Shown here one piece after another: positions 52,463 through 61,800 of a stretch of 64,000 nt of DNA (the first letter of the stretch is position 1; every line of letters starts with the position of its first letter). This DNA is from Strigamia acuminata (Eukaryota; Arthropoda; Chilopoda; Geophilomorpha; Linotaeniidae). The translations under genes were made by a program, and so were the position numbers. The notes beneath the pieces are model-generated. The model was given only the letters and a program-made list of their open reading frames with translations. It was not told the DNA's origin and did not search any database. The DNA lies in the NCBI GenBank assembly GCA_949358305.1, contig OX442314.1:55685369-55749368 (forward strand). The letters run 5' to 3'.

Positions 52463-52542
52463 CCTCTCGTCACTCGCGAGATTCTCCTCACTCGCGAAAT
52501 TCTCCTCACTCGCGAAATTTTCCTCACCCGCGAAATTGTCCT
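52463..52542 (-). repeat. 18-bp tandem repeat in the Copia leader
   Basis: Four copies of an 18-bp unit of the form CACTCGCGAAATTCTCCT, the last two slightly diverged, at 52471-52542. Each copy includes the palindrome TCGCGA. It lies in the 5' leader between the primer site and gag. Confidence 0.75.
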
Positions 52543-52597
52543 CTTTGATATCGCATACCAAAACTCCTCGTCTTCCCGTATTATTTCCAGCTGAACA

Positions 52598-52609
52598 GGC
52601 CCATAACCA
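52598..52609 (-). other. Copia primer-binding site (half tRNA-iMet)
   Basis: On the element strand the bases after the 5' LTR read TGGTTATGGGCC. This matches the internal initiator-tRNA-Met site used by Drosophila copia, which is primed by a cleaved half tRNA. Confidence 0.8.
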
Positions 52610-52610
52610 T

Positions 52611-52849
52611 TGTTGTCATTAAAGATCCACGCACTGGAAACCCAGGAAACAAGCAGGGAAGACTTGAAGGAAACATTTAACAGACAGCATTTATTCTACC
52701 TCGCACGTAGTCGCCATCTTTAACGTGAATGACGTCATAAATAAAAGGAAACATAAAGGACGCCAGATGGCTCCACATACATAGACAACATAATGTAAAT
52801 AACAAAAATACCATGGTGCTATATTATATAATATGGCAAATACTCAACA
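52611..52849 (-). repeat. Copia 5' LTR
   Basis: 239 bp, apparently identical to 46632-46870. Followed by GTCTT at 52850-52854, the right-hand target duplication. Confidence 0.9.
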
Positions 52850-52854
52850 GTCTT

Positions 52855-53077
52855 AAAATTCGAGTATCAACGTTCGCCATTTTGTACGGCGCCCGAATTG
52901 AATCCTGCACCCATAAAATACAGATTTCACGAATAGACGCTGTCTTAACCTAGCTACCACCCCCGGCAAAGTTTTAAGAGTTGCAGCGCCTGCGAACCTA
53001 AATTTTCTGGTTATTACAATCCCTGGAAATTCTTAAATTTCCGAAACCATTGTTAAAAAGTCGACTACGACGTGACA
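52855..53077 (+). repeat. Element D 3' LTR, right part
   Basis: Last 223 bp of the element D LTR, matching 25146-25368, followed by TSD AATC. 818 plus 223 restores the 1041-bp LTR length. Confidence 0.92.
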
Positions 53078-53095
53078 AATCTTTTCTTGAAAAAC

Positions 53096-53166
53096 ATCCG
53101 TTTACAATGTAAACGGATATTTACATCAGGATCAGGGTGTATGTAAACTTTACATACATCCTGATG
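53096..53166. repeat. Palindrome pair upstream of zinc-finger copy C
   Basis: 53096-53118 is an 11-bp stem around one base (ATCCGTTTACA/TGTAAACGGAT). 53124-53166 has a CATCAGG/CCTGATG outer stem and a 10-bp inner stem TGTATGTAAA/TTTACATACA. Copy A lacks this form at the same place, so the palindromes arose after duplication. Confidence 0.7.
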
Positions 53167-53730
53167 CGATTTTCTAGTTCAATACTTTCCGGAACAACAA
53201 TGTGAAACTCAACTGGAATTGGAATGCCCGCCATGACACCTCATCCACACGGAACGACGAAACATCAACGTGTTGTGTGCGGCCAAAACGGGCACTGACA
53301 GACGGAAAATACCTCGCAGAATTCTCGCAATTCCGTAAATATAATTCAGCGCAATGCTTGTGGATTTGTTCTTGTAAACAGAAATGAATTTTTTAGAGGT
53401 TTCAGTGCAAACAAGACAGATTTGGCGCGTTATTTCGCCGAATCGTTAAGCCTATCGTCGCGATCGTGTCGATCTCCTCTGAAATCTCCACGAGACTCTT
53501 CGAATAATTACCAAAATAATTCAGCAGGTTTTAGTTCGTTGATTCAACTTCTTTGCACTGGGAGCCATCAATTCCATCGTCAGTGTACATGGCATGGTTT
53601 TTTATGAGGTTATTTAATGATTTTTCTTGTTTTAATTTTAGGAGAAGTATTCATTTTGTGATAAATACTTGTACAGTCGCTGCCAATCCTCCACTCAAGT
53701 TCATATTGTATTTCTTCATAAAAATCAAAA
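53158..53730 (+). other. Zinc-finger copy C 5' region and intron
   Basis: Homologous to 2500-3068 and 19027-19783. Candidate 114-bp intron 53528-53641 (CAG|GTTTTAG; acceptor TTTTAATTTTAG). The ATG follows at 53731, so the first exon is likely 5' UTR. Confidence 0.55.
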
Positions 53731-54252
53731 ATGGAAAAAAAACGTCAGGATTTCTGTTGCAACCTGTGTGATTACTCGGGTTCATATTATTCGCAATTGA
53801 GACAACACGTGCTTAAACATACTGGAGAAAAACCATTCAAGTGTCATTTGTGTGAATATTCTTGTGTTAAAAGTGGGAATTTAAAAACTCATTTGTTAAC
53901 ACATACTGGGGAAAAACCATTCAAGTGTCATTTGTGTGAATATTCTTGTGTTCATAGTGGGGCTTTAAAAACACATTTATTAAAACATACTGGTGAAAAA
54001 CCATTCAAGTGTTATTTGTGTGCATATTCCTGTGTTCAAAGTGGGCATTTAAAAACACATTTATTAAAACATACTGGAGAAAAACCATTCGCGTGCCATT
54101 TTTGTTCTTATTCCTGCACTCAAAGTGGACAACTAAGAAGCCACATTGCAACCCGCCATACTGGGGAAAAACCATTCACGTGTCATGTATGTGCTCATTC
54201 CTATTCACGAAATTATCGCCTGAAAAACCATTTAACTAAGCACACAAATTAA
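53731..54252 (+). CDS. C2H2 zinc-finger protein, copy C, intact
   Basis: A 173-residue protein made almost wholly of six C2H2 fingers joined by TGEKPF-type linkers. Finger 1 starts at about residue 9. Fingers 2 to 4 are near-repeats (C-x2-C-EYSC...LKTHLL-x-H), finger 5 has H-x4-H spacing, and finger 6 ends the protein. No KRAB, ZAD, BTB or other effector domain is present. Linked fingers of this type usually bind DNA. The start is chosen because it is shared with copy A and is in frame here. Only copy of the three that is unbroken. Element D lies just upstream and element C just downstream, so its expression could be affected. Confidence 0.88.
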   Translation: MEKKRQDFCCNLCDYSGSYYSQLRQHVLKHTGEKPFKCHLCEYSCVKSGNLKTHLLTHTGEKPFKCHLCEYSCVHSGALKTHLLKHTGEKPFKCYLCAYSCVQSGHLKTHLLKHTGEKPFACHFCSYSCTQSGQLRSHIATRHTGEKPFTCHVCAHSYSRNYRLKNHLTKHTN

Positions 54253-54625
54253 AAACTTTTGCATTTGTTTATTACATTCATAACTCTTACAGTAAATTCA
54301 CCACAGTTAATTAATTTCTAATTTTATTTGTGTATTTCATTTTGGATTTTTAACATAACATTATTTCTTTTATTAATTGAAAAACATAAATGTGTTGGCT
54401 TGTATTTTTTTTTCTAGCTCAATTTTTTCAATTTTTAAAACACAAACGAAACCTGTAAAACCTTAATTTTAAATTAAATGTAAAAATCTTTTGTTCTGCT
54501 TTCACCTTTTTGTGTTTACTGTATTTGACAAACTGATTATTAAAAATGACATTGCTTTCTGTATTGTTCATATTTTCTTCAACTGCGAGTCCATCATGCC
54601 AACATCTCTGAACATTTACACAACT
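54253..54625. other. 3' flank of zinc-finger copy C
   Basis: AT-rich, related to the flank after copy A (4548-4912). Homology ends where element C inserts; the last four bases, AACT, are the expected target duplication, with the other copy outside the window. Confidence 0.55.
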
Positions 54626-55642
54626 TGTTGTGACCCGACTGGACCGGGGTCAACGAAGAGTTTCTCTCGTGACCTCGTTTCGGGTGTAAGGGGAGCCGCA
54701 AGCGCGTCTCCCTTCCCTCAGTGCATTGACATCTAGTCAATGGACAGGCGTCTGCCCTGAGGGAGTGGGGATGGCTCGTCCACCCCACCATTGGGTGATT
54801 CCGGTCACCTGTCAACCTCGCTTTGTGCAAAGGAATGTGCCTTGCACTGAGCGGGCAGAACCAACACAACCATCAAACGAGAAACACACGTAAACCCGTC
54901 GTCCTACAAGATCAGGCCCAAGTAAAATATACTGGGATTGACCAAGGACAAAGGACAATTTACCGTGAGTACGTTTGGTCAGTGTCAAACTCCGCAGAGT
55001 AACCTGCGAGATAAGATTACCACACTATTTTAGCACACCAGCTAGAAATAGTAAAAACCACTCCAGTTTAGCGAGTTGTGCAGACAAACGGTCGCACAAG
55101 CCTAAACTGCAGTTAAACCACGACGAGCGTTCCCGCCGCTGTGTGATCGCCGGGAGCCAGAAGAGTCCGCCGCTGTGTGATCGCCGGACACCACACAAAA
55201 ACCTAGACAACAGCCCGAAGTAAGCCTTTTAACTAAGCATTCACTCGCGCCCGACCAGCGTGAGCCCGAAGGACCAGCCAGAGACGAACCGAGGACGCCA
55301 TATTGCCACGCCGGCCCAAGACGACATCGCGTTGCCACAACGACGACGCCATCTTGGACGCGAACGAAACAACAGACGACCTCGCCGATTCCAGCCAGCT
55401 TTCATCATACCTTTACATTTCCATTTCCCTTCACCCATTCCGATTTACCTTTTACCTACCTTTCATATATATATATAAGATATATCTGTATATTGTCCCA
55501 CAGAATAAATCTATATTATATTTTACCTTTTATATCTGTGTAATCATTTCTTTGGGTAAACCGCTTGAGACAAAGCGGTAGTGAGTTAGTCGAATTAAGT
55601 AATCAACCCACGAGTTAGCGACGGTTAGAGTTGAGCGCGACA
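54626..55642 (+). repeat. Element C 5' LTR
   Basis: About 1017 bp, start fixed by similarity to the element I terminus and by loss of zinc-finger flank homology. It contains the YY1-like motif at 55347-55357, a poly(A) signal AATAAA near 55504, and a hairpin ACCGCTT/AAGCGGT at 55560-55579. The second LTR is not in the window, so the start is not proven. Confidence 0.75.
55347..55357 (+). promoter_or_regulatory. YY1-like motif in element C LTR
   Basis: CGCCATCTTGG, about 150 bp upstream of AATAAA. Its 17-base context is identical to the element I LTR although most of the two LTRs has diverged. Likely transcription-factor site; inferred. Confidence 0.4.
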
Positions 55643-55644
55643 CG

Positions 55645-55662
55645 TGGGGGCCTGTCCGGGAT
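55645..55662 (+). other. Element C primer-binding site (tRNA-Pro)
   Basis: TGGGGGCCTGTCCGGGAT, two bases (CG) after the LTR. About two differences from the usual tRNA-Pro site. Confidence 0.78.
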
Positions 55663-55714
55663 CAAGTTGAATAACTGATTCTAACCTGTGATTACATCAT
55701 ACCCAAAGCAAGAA

Positions 55715-58700
55715 ATGGCAGATAATACCCGAGTAACAGATTCCGACTCCGACGCAAACAAGAGAGCCGGCAGTCGTAAAGGCGCCGACTATCACTTGCG
55801 ATCTGGAGGTCCCTTACCCAAAGCCTCAGCGCACGAAGCGAGGCAAAAACGGCGTAAGCCTAAACCCGATCGTAGAAGCGCATCAGAGGCATCGCACCCG
55901 TCTCGCGCCGAGACGAGGCAGCGATTGGACGAGACAGAGCGGGGTGAAGAGCAATCTCACTCCAAACTGCCGCGTTCTAACCGTGACGACGAGACGAGCG
56001 GAAACGAGGTTTTATCCCGTAACCAATCGCCTCGTCTAGCGCACGACACCGAGGTGGGCAGTCCGAAAGCAGCGTCTCCGATACAAAAGACGGCCTCAAA
56101 TACGACCGCTAATTCGGCACTAGACACGCCAATTACGCACAGTCGACCAGCCTCGGTAGTGTCTGAAGGGCACAAGTCCAACTCGTCCTCTGTCAAGCGT
56201 GTTTCGAGCCAGCCTTACAGCGTCTCGGGCACCTTGATTGATGCGATGCAGTTGGCACAAGCGGAGGGAGTGAGATACACCCTTCCGACGGGAAAGATTA
56301 CAGTGTACGAAACGTTACAAATCGTACGTGCAGCTTTAAAAGCGCACAGTGTATCCCCACAAATCACCATTGTTGAAGGTGCACACGCTCAACAATTGGT
56401 TGATTCCGCTCAATTTGAAGCGGATGCAGAGAATGAGGCTCGACAAGCCATTCGCGAGAGACGGAGGAAGCTGGCGGAAAGAGAAGCGCAAGCTCTCGAG
56501 TACGGCAGAACCCAGCCCAATCCGACTACTCCCGAGGAGGTAGAAATAGTTGACCGAGCCCTGAGAGCACATCGATATGCTTTCCACTCGCAACAAGAAG
56601 CAGAGCGAGCATTTATGGCCAGATTGCGACGAGATGACCCGAAATCCGTTCGCAAACCAGAGATCAGTTCATCCGAGCTGTCCGACGAGAGCCTAGAGGG
56701 AGACCCAAAGCGCACGCCGAAGGCCAAACCCAAACCCCAGCCGGAGAGGGCAACACCAGCTACTCCGCGCAAGAGAGATGCGTCGGCCAGAGAACAACAA
56801 ACTCGGCCCCGCATGCAAGCTCTCGATTCAGCCACAAATAATGCGATAACGCGATTAATCAACGCTAATAATGCTAGGCGAAATGAAGAGCAAGCTCTCA
56901 CAAGTCAACAGCATGATAATCCACAAGGGACTGAGTGGCAACAACCAGTGCCCATCCTTAAAGACGACGAGTCGTCAAGGAGACAATCGCATGATCGCAC
57001 CTCTTCGCGAGAAGAAGGCAAACGCGATGAAAGACCGAAATATTTTCACTATGGAAATAGTGATTCGTCGTCAGATGGACTGGAGTCAAATGCACCCAGT
57101 CATCACGATTCGGAGAGAGGTTCCGGAGAAAGACGAAGGGAAAGAGAACGCGATGAACGCAGGGAAAGGGAACGTGACGACCGTCGTAGGGGCCGGAAAG
57201 AGTCAAACTCTTCACGGCGCAACCCGCCACGCCGCTCACCGTCTCCCGACCCCAGCTCCGACCCCTCATCCAACGACGACAGACGAAAGGATAAATCAAG
57301 TAATCGCCGGAAGAGATCCAACTCTCCGCGCGATAGAGAGAAACGACGTCGATCGGAAAATAGCGACCACCGACGGGAGGAGTTTCAGGACCTTCCCCGA
57401 CAAAGCGCGTTTACCGATTCGACGGGTCGGCAGTATACGATGGGAGAGCTTGGAAGAGCACTACTTGGCTCGTTAAAAGCCGAGGGAATCGATCTGAGCA
57501 AACGAAACGATCGTAATCGTAGCACTGGTGACCGCGTAAAGAAAAAATACGCTGTCTCCCGACGTGACACCATGAGTGTTACCGGGAATATTAGGTGGCA
57601 ATTTTATATTCAGAACCGTTTCGACGGGTCATGGAAAGCGGGAGATCGCTTCCTTGACGAAGTAATTCGAATTAAGACTGCCACTAAAGCCACCGTAGGA
57701 GACATGCTCACCCACGGTATTGTCGAGCTAATGACAGGCTCGGCACGTGAGTGGTACCAAGGATTGAAAGGCGTCAATTGGGACGACTTTTTAATGAGAT
57801 TCGACCTGCGCTACGGCGAGACACCCGAAGAGGTGAGCCGAAAGATGCGAGGTCTTCGCCAGATGCCTGGTGAAACCATAATGGATTACGACATTCGCGC
57901 CAGATTGTTGTTCGAAAAGGCCCCGATGGAATTTCATGCCACGGGATTCAACCTTTTCTTTCTCGGCGGTTTGTCGGAGTACTCGCAACGGGTGCTACTT
58001 GAAGAAAGGGCACCGACAGGAGGTAGCTACGAGGAGATGAGCGCCTTCCTGTTCGAGAACACGATAGATATCGAGAAGAGATATTATTCCGCTTTACCAG
58101 AAGCGGAGAAAGCAGCAACCGCTAAACGTCTCAAGTTGAGTGCGGAAAGATATGGGGCGACAGATAAGATTATGCGCCCTACTGAATATCTTAGCGGTAT
58201 AATGGAGCTGGCAGAAGCTAGCGTTGGTTTACAAATAAAAAATAAACTGACATCCACGCTGCCTTCCAACCCTTTGGCCGCCCCTAAAAAGGCACCGACA
58301 GCGTCAGCCATGCAAGCGACACTGGAGGAGGTCAAGGAGGGGGAGGAAGCCGGACAAAATGCCGGAAAATCAGACGAAAAAGAAGAAAAAGACGATTATT
58401 CGACGGACGAAGAAATACGAAGCTATCGCGATACCTTATCAACGGGTTGCGATGAGGAAGGACCGCTAGTACATCTCATCCATCGAGATAGAGCGGTAGA
58501 AGAATTTCGCGCCAGGTTAAAACCAAATGCCGGCCGAATTCCGAAGTATTTTCGGAAAAATTACACGCCACCGTCGAAAGCAGACCCTGAAAAAAAGAAA
58601 TCGATTGAAGCCCCAAGAGACAAATCAAATATTCGTTGTTTTAAGTGTAACCAACCGGGTCACTATTCCAATGAGTGCCCAAGAACAGCGAAAGAAGACG

Positions 58701-58798
58701 CTAAATTTGACGCAATAATGAAGCAGATGGCAGAGATTAAACTCGCCATGGCAAAAAATGAGTCAAAAAACGAGTCAGCGCAGGCGGCGAAGAAATAA
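55715..58798 (+). CDS. gag: Element C gag
   Basis: 1027 codons from ATG 55715 (the frame is open a little upstream but has no earlier ATG). Charged N-terminal region, an Arg/Asp/Glu/Ser-rich stretch (about residues 420-560), a capsid-like region very close to element I (SAREWYQGLK, DLRYGETP), and one CCHC knuckle (CFKCNQPGHYSNEC). The long coiled coil of element I is replaced by shorter charged segments. Ends at TAA 58796-58798 inside the frameshift stem-loop. Confidence 0.92.
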   Translation: MADNTRVTDSDSDANKRAGSRKGADYHLRSGGPLPKASAHEARQKRRKPKPDRRSASEASHPSRAETRQRLDETERGEEQSHSKLPRSNRDDETSGNEVLSRNQSPRLAHDTEVGSPKAASPIQKTASNTTANSALDTPITHSRPASVVSEGHKSNSSSVKRVSSQPYSVSGTLIDAMQLAQAEGVRYTLPTGKITVYETLQIVRAALKAHSVSPQITIVEGAHAQQLVDSAQFEADAENEARQAIRERRRKLAEREAQALEYGRTQPNPTTPEEVEIVDRALRAHRYAFHSQQEAERAFMARLRRDDPKSVRKPEISSSELSDESLEGDPKRTPKAKPKPQPERATPATPRKRDASAREQQTRPRMQALDSATNNAITRLINANNARRNEEQALTSQQHDNPQGTEWQQPVPILKDDESSRRQSHDRTSSREEGKRDERPKYFHYGNSDSSSDGLESNAPSHHDSERGSGERRRERERDERRERERDDRRRGRKESNSSRRNPPRRSPSPDPSSDPSSNDDRRKDKSSNRRKRSNSPRDREKRRRSENSDHRREEFQDLPRQSAFTDSTGRQYTMGELGRALLGSLKAEGIDLSKRNDRNRSTGDRVKKKYAVSRRDTMSVTGNIRWQFYIQNRFDGSWKAGDRFLDEVIRIKTATKATVGDMLTHGIVELMTGSAREWYQGLKGVNWDDFLMRFDLRYGETPEEVSRKMRGLRQMPGETIMDYDIRARLLFEKAPMEFHATGFNLFFLGGLSEYSQRVLLEERAPTGGSYEEMSAFLFENTIDIEKRYYSALPEAEKAATAKRLKLSAERYGATDKIMRPTEYLSGIMELAEASVGLQIKNKLTSTLPSNPLAAPKKAPTASAMQATLEEVKEGEEAGQNAGKSDEKEEKDDYSTDEEIRSYRDTLSTGCDEEGPLVHLIHRDRAVEEFRARLKPNAGRIPKYFRKNYTPPSKADPEKKKSIEAPRDKSNIRCFKCNQPGHYSNECPRTAKEDAKFDAIMKQMAEIKLAMAKNESKNESAQAAKK

Positions 58799-58816
58799 CT
58801 TCTCGACCGTCTGCGC
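58765..58816 (+). promoter_or_regulatory. -1 frameshift signal, element C gag/pol
   Basis: Slippery A AAA AAC at 58765-58771 in the gag frame (TCA AAA AAC), six-base spacer, then stem GCGCAGGCG (58778-58786) with CGTCTGCGC (58808-58816) and an inner GAAG/CTTC stem whose loop holds the gag stop. A second possible slip site, A AAA AAT, is at 58753-58759. The pol frame is open from the slip. Confidence 0.85.
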
Positions 58817-58821
58817 CATTC

Positions 58822-61800
58822 ATGAAGAAGAAGGGGTTTAACAAAGGGTTCGATAAGCCGCCACCAGTCAAAGAAATGGGTAGTGACATAGCTAACGCCC
58901 AAATTCAAGACAGGGCCAACAACGCTTTGCAGGTAATTAGCGCAAACGCTGAGGCTGAGGCGGAAGAACCGAACCTACTGCTTGAAGAATTACCTCAAGT
59001 AGTCGAAGACACAGAAGAATTTCGTGTTTTCATGTGCAACGTGGCGGTCGAATACACCAACCGCCTATGCATGTTGCCCATGACAATAGAACGTGAAAAA
59101 ATTATGGGACTGCTAGACTCGGGAGCAGATCGCTCGTTCGTTTCCGAAGACATAGTAGCATCATTGGGTCTCACCGATAAGATAAAAGGCGTTAATAAAA
59201 ATATACGTCTAAAAACCGCCAACGGAATGGCGCGTCCAAAAGGAGTTATATTATTGACCATGGAGTGGCTCGGAGGAGTAGAACAGCACCCTTTCCTGGT
59301 CCTGCCCACATGCGACAGAATTTTTCTGTTGGGCTTAGACCTCATGGCGTCAATGGAAATACAACCCAATCCAATAACGAAATCTTGGAATTATATCAGA
59401 AATGATAAGGAAAGACCCGCAATTGTCGTGCCACCAGCTCTTGTAAAAGAAGCGGCCGACAAGACACAGTGGGAGAAAGGCCTAAAGAAATTCGTTCAAG
59501 ATTACGATTTTAAAGCATTCGTAACAGAATTGCAACGGGACAATGTAGTGGAAACGCTTGTCGCCGACGCCGCTTTAGAATTAAACGAAGCGGCAGCCCT
59601 ACGAAGGGTCCTACTTAAATATGAGGGGATCCTGTCGAAAAAACCGGGCCGAACGAATAGGGCTATTCACGAAATTAAATTGACGGATAATAAACCTATA
59701 CGAGTTGCGTATAAGGGAATGAACCCGCAAAAACGTGAAATAGTGCAAAAAATGTGCCAAGAAATGCTAGACAGTGGCATTGTCTCCGAGGCCCAGGGAG
59801 AATACGCGACGCGAGTTGTGCTCGTGATGCGCCCGGGCTCGGACCCACGCCTATGCATTGATTACCGCCCATTAAACGCGGTGACAGAAATAGATCCCAT
59901 ACAGATGCCGTCTATCGAATCCATTTTGAGAGAGCTTAGCCCCTTTTCTTGGGTTACGACGATGGATCTGTCGAAGGGATACTGGCAAGTTGAGATGAGG
60001 CCAGAGGATAAGTTAAAAACAGCATTTTACTCGCCAATTGGACGGTTGATGTTCAACGTCATGCCATTTGGTTTAGTGAATGCTCCCAGTACCTTTCAGA
60101 GACTAATCGAAAGCGTATTGGGTGATATCCTGCATCAGTTTGTGTGGGCATACCTAGATGACATAGTTATTGCCTCTAAAACATTCGAAGAGCACATTGA
60201 GCACATCGACCAAGTGCTCACCCGGCTGGCAAAAGCTGGGTTACACGTGCATCCGGGCAAAAGCAAGTTCTGTCGAAAGGAGCTTGCCTTCCTGGGTTAT
60301 CGCATTGGAGTCAATGGTTTAGCTATTGGCCCCGAAAAAATCGATGCGATTAATCGTTTCCCACCACCCGAGGACGTTAAAGGTGTCCAACGGTTTATGG
60401 GAATGATAAACTTCTTCGGCAGGTTGCTACCGGGTCTAGCTGAAGTGGCAGCCCCAGTTACCGACCTCCTGAAGAATGAAAACGAATTTGTATGGTCAAA
60501 TGAGTGCAACATCGCATTTAATGCGATAAAGAGGATGCTGACGGAAGTCGGCGTAATGCCTCTACCCGACCTAAACCGGCCGTTCATATTACATACGGAC
60601 GCCAGCAGAGTTGGGTTGGGAGCCGCGTTGCTTCAAACACACGTGCGCGACGGAGTCGAACAAGACCTGCCGTGCATGTTTATAAGTCGCAAACTCCAAG
60701 GCGCTGAAAAAAATTACAATGCCACCGAGTTGGAGTGTTTGGCCGTTGTGTGGGCCATAAGGAAATTCAGAGATTATCTCGAATATACCAAATTTGTGGT
60801 CCACACAGATCATCAAGCGTTACAATGGCTGATGAAATTAAAGGAACCAGCCGGTCGACTAGCCAGATGGCAGTTAGAACTGATGGCATGCGACTTGACC
60901 ATTCAATACAAGCCCGGCAAATATAACGTCGTGGCTGACGCTCTGTCACGGGCACCAGTGTCAGATCCAATCGACGCTGACGATGATGGCGAGGATGACT
61001 CCCGCATCATTTATTGCCCTACGAGTTGTCACCGTTGGGATTTAAGGAAGATGAATGAAATTCCCACCGCGTCTCCGGCAGACGTAAAATTCTGTGGATT
61101 CTGGACGCGGTTATACCAACCAGCTGCTGACAATTACCCAAACGCAAAGAAGGAATTTAAGCTAGAGCGGAGAATAAATGACCCGCTTCTAAGCGCCTTC
61201 CACGCTCGTGTCGGCAAGCAAATGAAAAGCAATCCCCCAACAAGGGAGGAAATAATTGTGCAACAAAAATTAGACAAAAAATGTCAGGACAGAGCTAGAT
61301 TCGTACTGACAGGAAGATATCCGCCCAACTTAACCAGAAGGCAGAAGCGTCGTTATGCACACGAATCCATAGATTACCTATTGGATGACGGCCTTTTAGT
61401 GAAACATCACCCAAATCACCAAGATGACTTGAGTGAATCGGACACCGCAGTAAAGGTAGTAATACCTGCTTCCTTAATCGGTCGCGTGCTGTGGTTGTTA
61501 CACGGGCACCCGCTTGCGAGCCATGCGGGAGTAAGCAGAACACTCTATCGTGCTACACAGCTTTTTCACTGGACAGGGATGAAAAAAGATATTGCTCTTT
61601 TTGTCCACCAATGTCAGCGATGTCAAGCGTGCAAGCCGAGGAGTAAATCACCATTCGAAACTATTTTCTTAGGGCCTTACGCGCCTTTTGATTGTTTAAG
61701 TGTCGATGTGATGGGCCCAAAACCCGTTACGGGAAATAAAAATGCGTACATTATCGTTATAATGGACGTGGCAACTCGTTGGCCCGAGTTGTACGCCGTC

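Larger units (their letters stand above)
46632..52849 (-). mobile_element. Ty1/Copia element in element D 3' LTR
   Basis: 6218-bp element with 239-bp LTRs that appear identical (46632-46870; 52611-52849), ends TGTTG...CAACA and TSD GTCTT (46627-46631; 52850-52854). Minus strand. The single gag-pol frame has integrase ahead of RT, the Copia order, and is broken by one stop codon at the RT active site. Very young by its LTRs. Confidence 0.93.
24328..53077 (+). mobile_element. Ty3/Gypsy element D, split by two nested insertions
   Basis: LTRs of 1041 bp at 24328-25368 and 45814-46631 plus 52855-53077 differ at about two positions seen by eye. TSD is AATC (24324-24327; 53078-53081). The paralogous empty site is at 2450-2475 upstream of zinc-finger copy A. 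Internal genes: gag, a protease frame entered by -1 frameshift, RT-RH-IN, a third ORF and a small Cys-rich frame, then a polypurine tract. Element E sits in pol (28768-38170) and a Copia element in the 3' LTR (46632-52849). Without them the element would be about 13.1 kb. Confidence 0.92.
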
